Below, in pieces: positions 14,490 to 14,648 of a stretch of 14,648 nt of DNA; within the stretch, counting starts at the first letter, position 1; each line of letters starts with the position of its first letter. Origin of the DNA: Clostridiales bacterium (lineage in GTDB: Bacteria; Bacillota; Clostridia; Oscillospirales; QAMX01); NCBI GenBank assembly GCA_003149835.1, contig QAMX01000161.1, positions 1 through 14,648 on the forward strand, in the 5' to 3' direction. The position numbers and the translations under genes were made by a program. Below the pieces are notes generated by a model, which was not told the origin of the DNA, made no database searches, and was given only the letters and a program-made list of their open reading frames with translations.

Positions 14490-14648
14490 AGAATTGAGTG
14501 CTATATCTAAATATTAAGTTATCAAGGCTAGAGAACGTAGAGAAAATGCTTCTTTTTTTCTTTTGGCCAGCAAGCTATTTGACAATCACAGAACTCAAAA
14601 TCAGAATTATATTTTCTTTTGTTAGTGTTATTGTTGTCTAAATTTTGT

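Larger units (their letters stand above)
14097..14648. other. 552-bp gene-free right end
   Basis: No convincing gene is present; a 27-codon plus-strand frame from 14382 is too short to support. Besides the operon promoter region, it holds two inverted-repeat structures: GGTTTAG/CTAAACC with overlapping AGTTTGG/CCAAACT (14396-14442), and GATATCA/TGATATC (14465-14489). Confidence 0.5.

Overview
The window looks like a chromosomal segment of a Bacteroidales bacterium. The evidence is a DUF4251-type exported protein, a Bacteroidetes-style mnmE, candidate promoters of the Bacteroides type (TAnnTTTG at -7), and few Shine-Dalgarno sequences outside the phosphoesterase genes. I cannot fix the genus. 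Everything here is read from sequence and memory of families; no search was run.

Layout. Positions 1-2383 look like core genome: a double-hairpin terminator region, a secreted DUF4251-like protein (minus strand) and the tRNA-modification GTPase gene mnmE (plus strand). The 3' end of mnmE, encoding the conserved FCIGK tail, is a known type of integration target (SGI1 uses it in Enterobacteriaceae). From 2384 on the sequence has accessory character: repeats and dyads typical of an attachment-site region but no integrase (2384-2893), then only minus-strand genes. Positions 2894-5577 hold a compact three-gene set: two different calcineurin-like metallophosphoesterases followed by an unrecognised 437-residue protein. 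Positions 5578-6605 are an AT-rich stretch full of repeated and inverted short sequences, with a small CxxC...CxC (zinc-ribbon-like) gene that appears broken by one extra A in a homopolymer. Positions 6606-14096 are a five-gene minus-strand operon with overlaps or gaps of at most 9 bp. Its first gene encodes an AAA_14/DUF4143-type ATPase, followed by a complete Wadjet (JetABCD) anti-plasmid system: MukF-like JetA, MukE-like JetB, MukB-like SMC JetC and Toprim nuclease JetD. It ends in a strong terminator hairpin (6539-6580) and begins behind a candidate promoter and a perfect 11-bp dyad (14156-14182). Positions 14097-14648 show no gene.

How the parts work together. By analogy with characterised Wadjet systems, JetABC would form an SMC loop-extruding machine that recognises small circular DNA, and JetD would cut it. 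The ATPase gene lies 4 bp upstream of jetA and should be on the same transcript; this is the most unusual part of the window, because the standard Wadjet operon has only four genes. The whole region from mnmE rightwards reads as a defence or accessory island whose mobility genes are lost or lie beyond the right edge.
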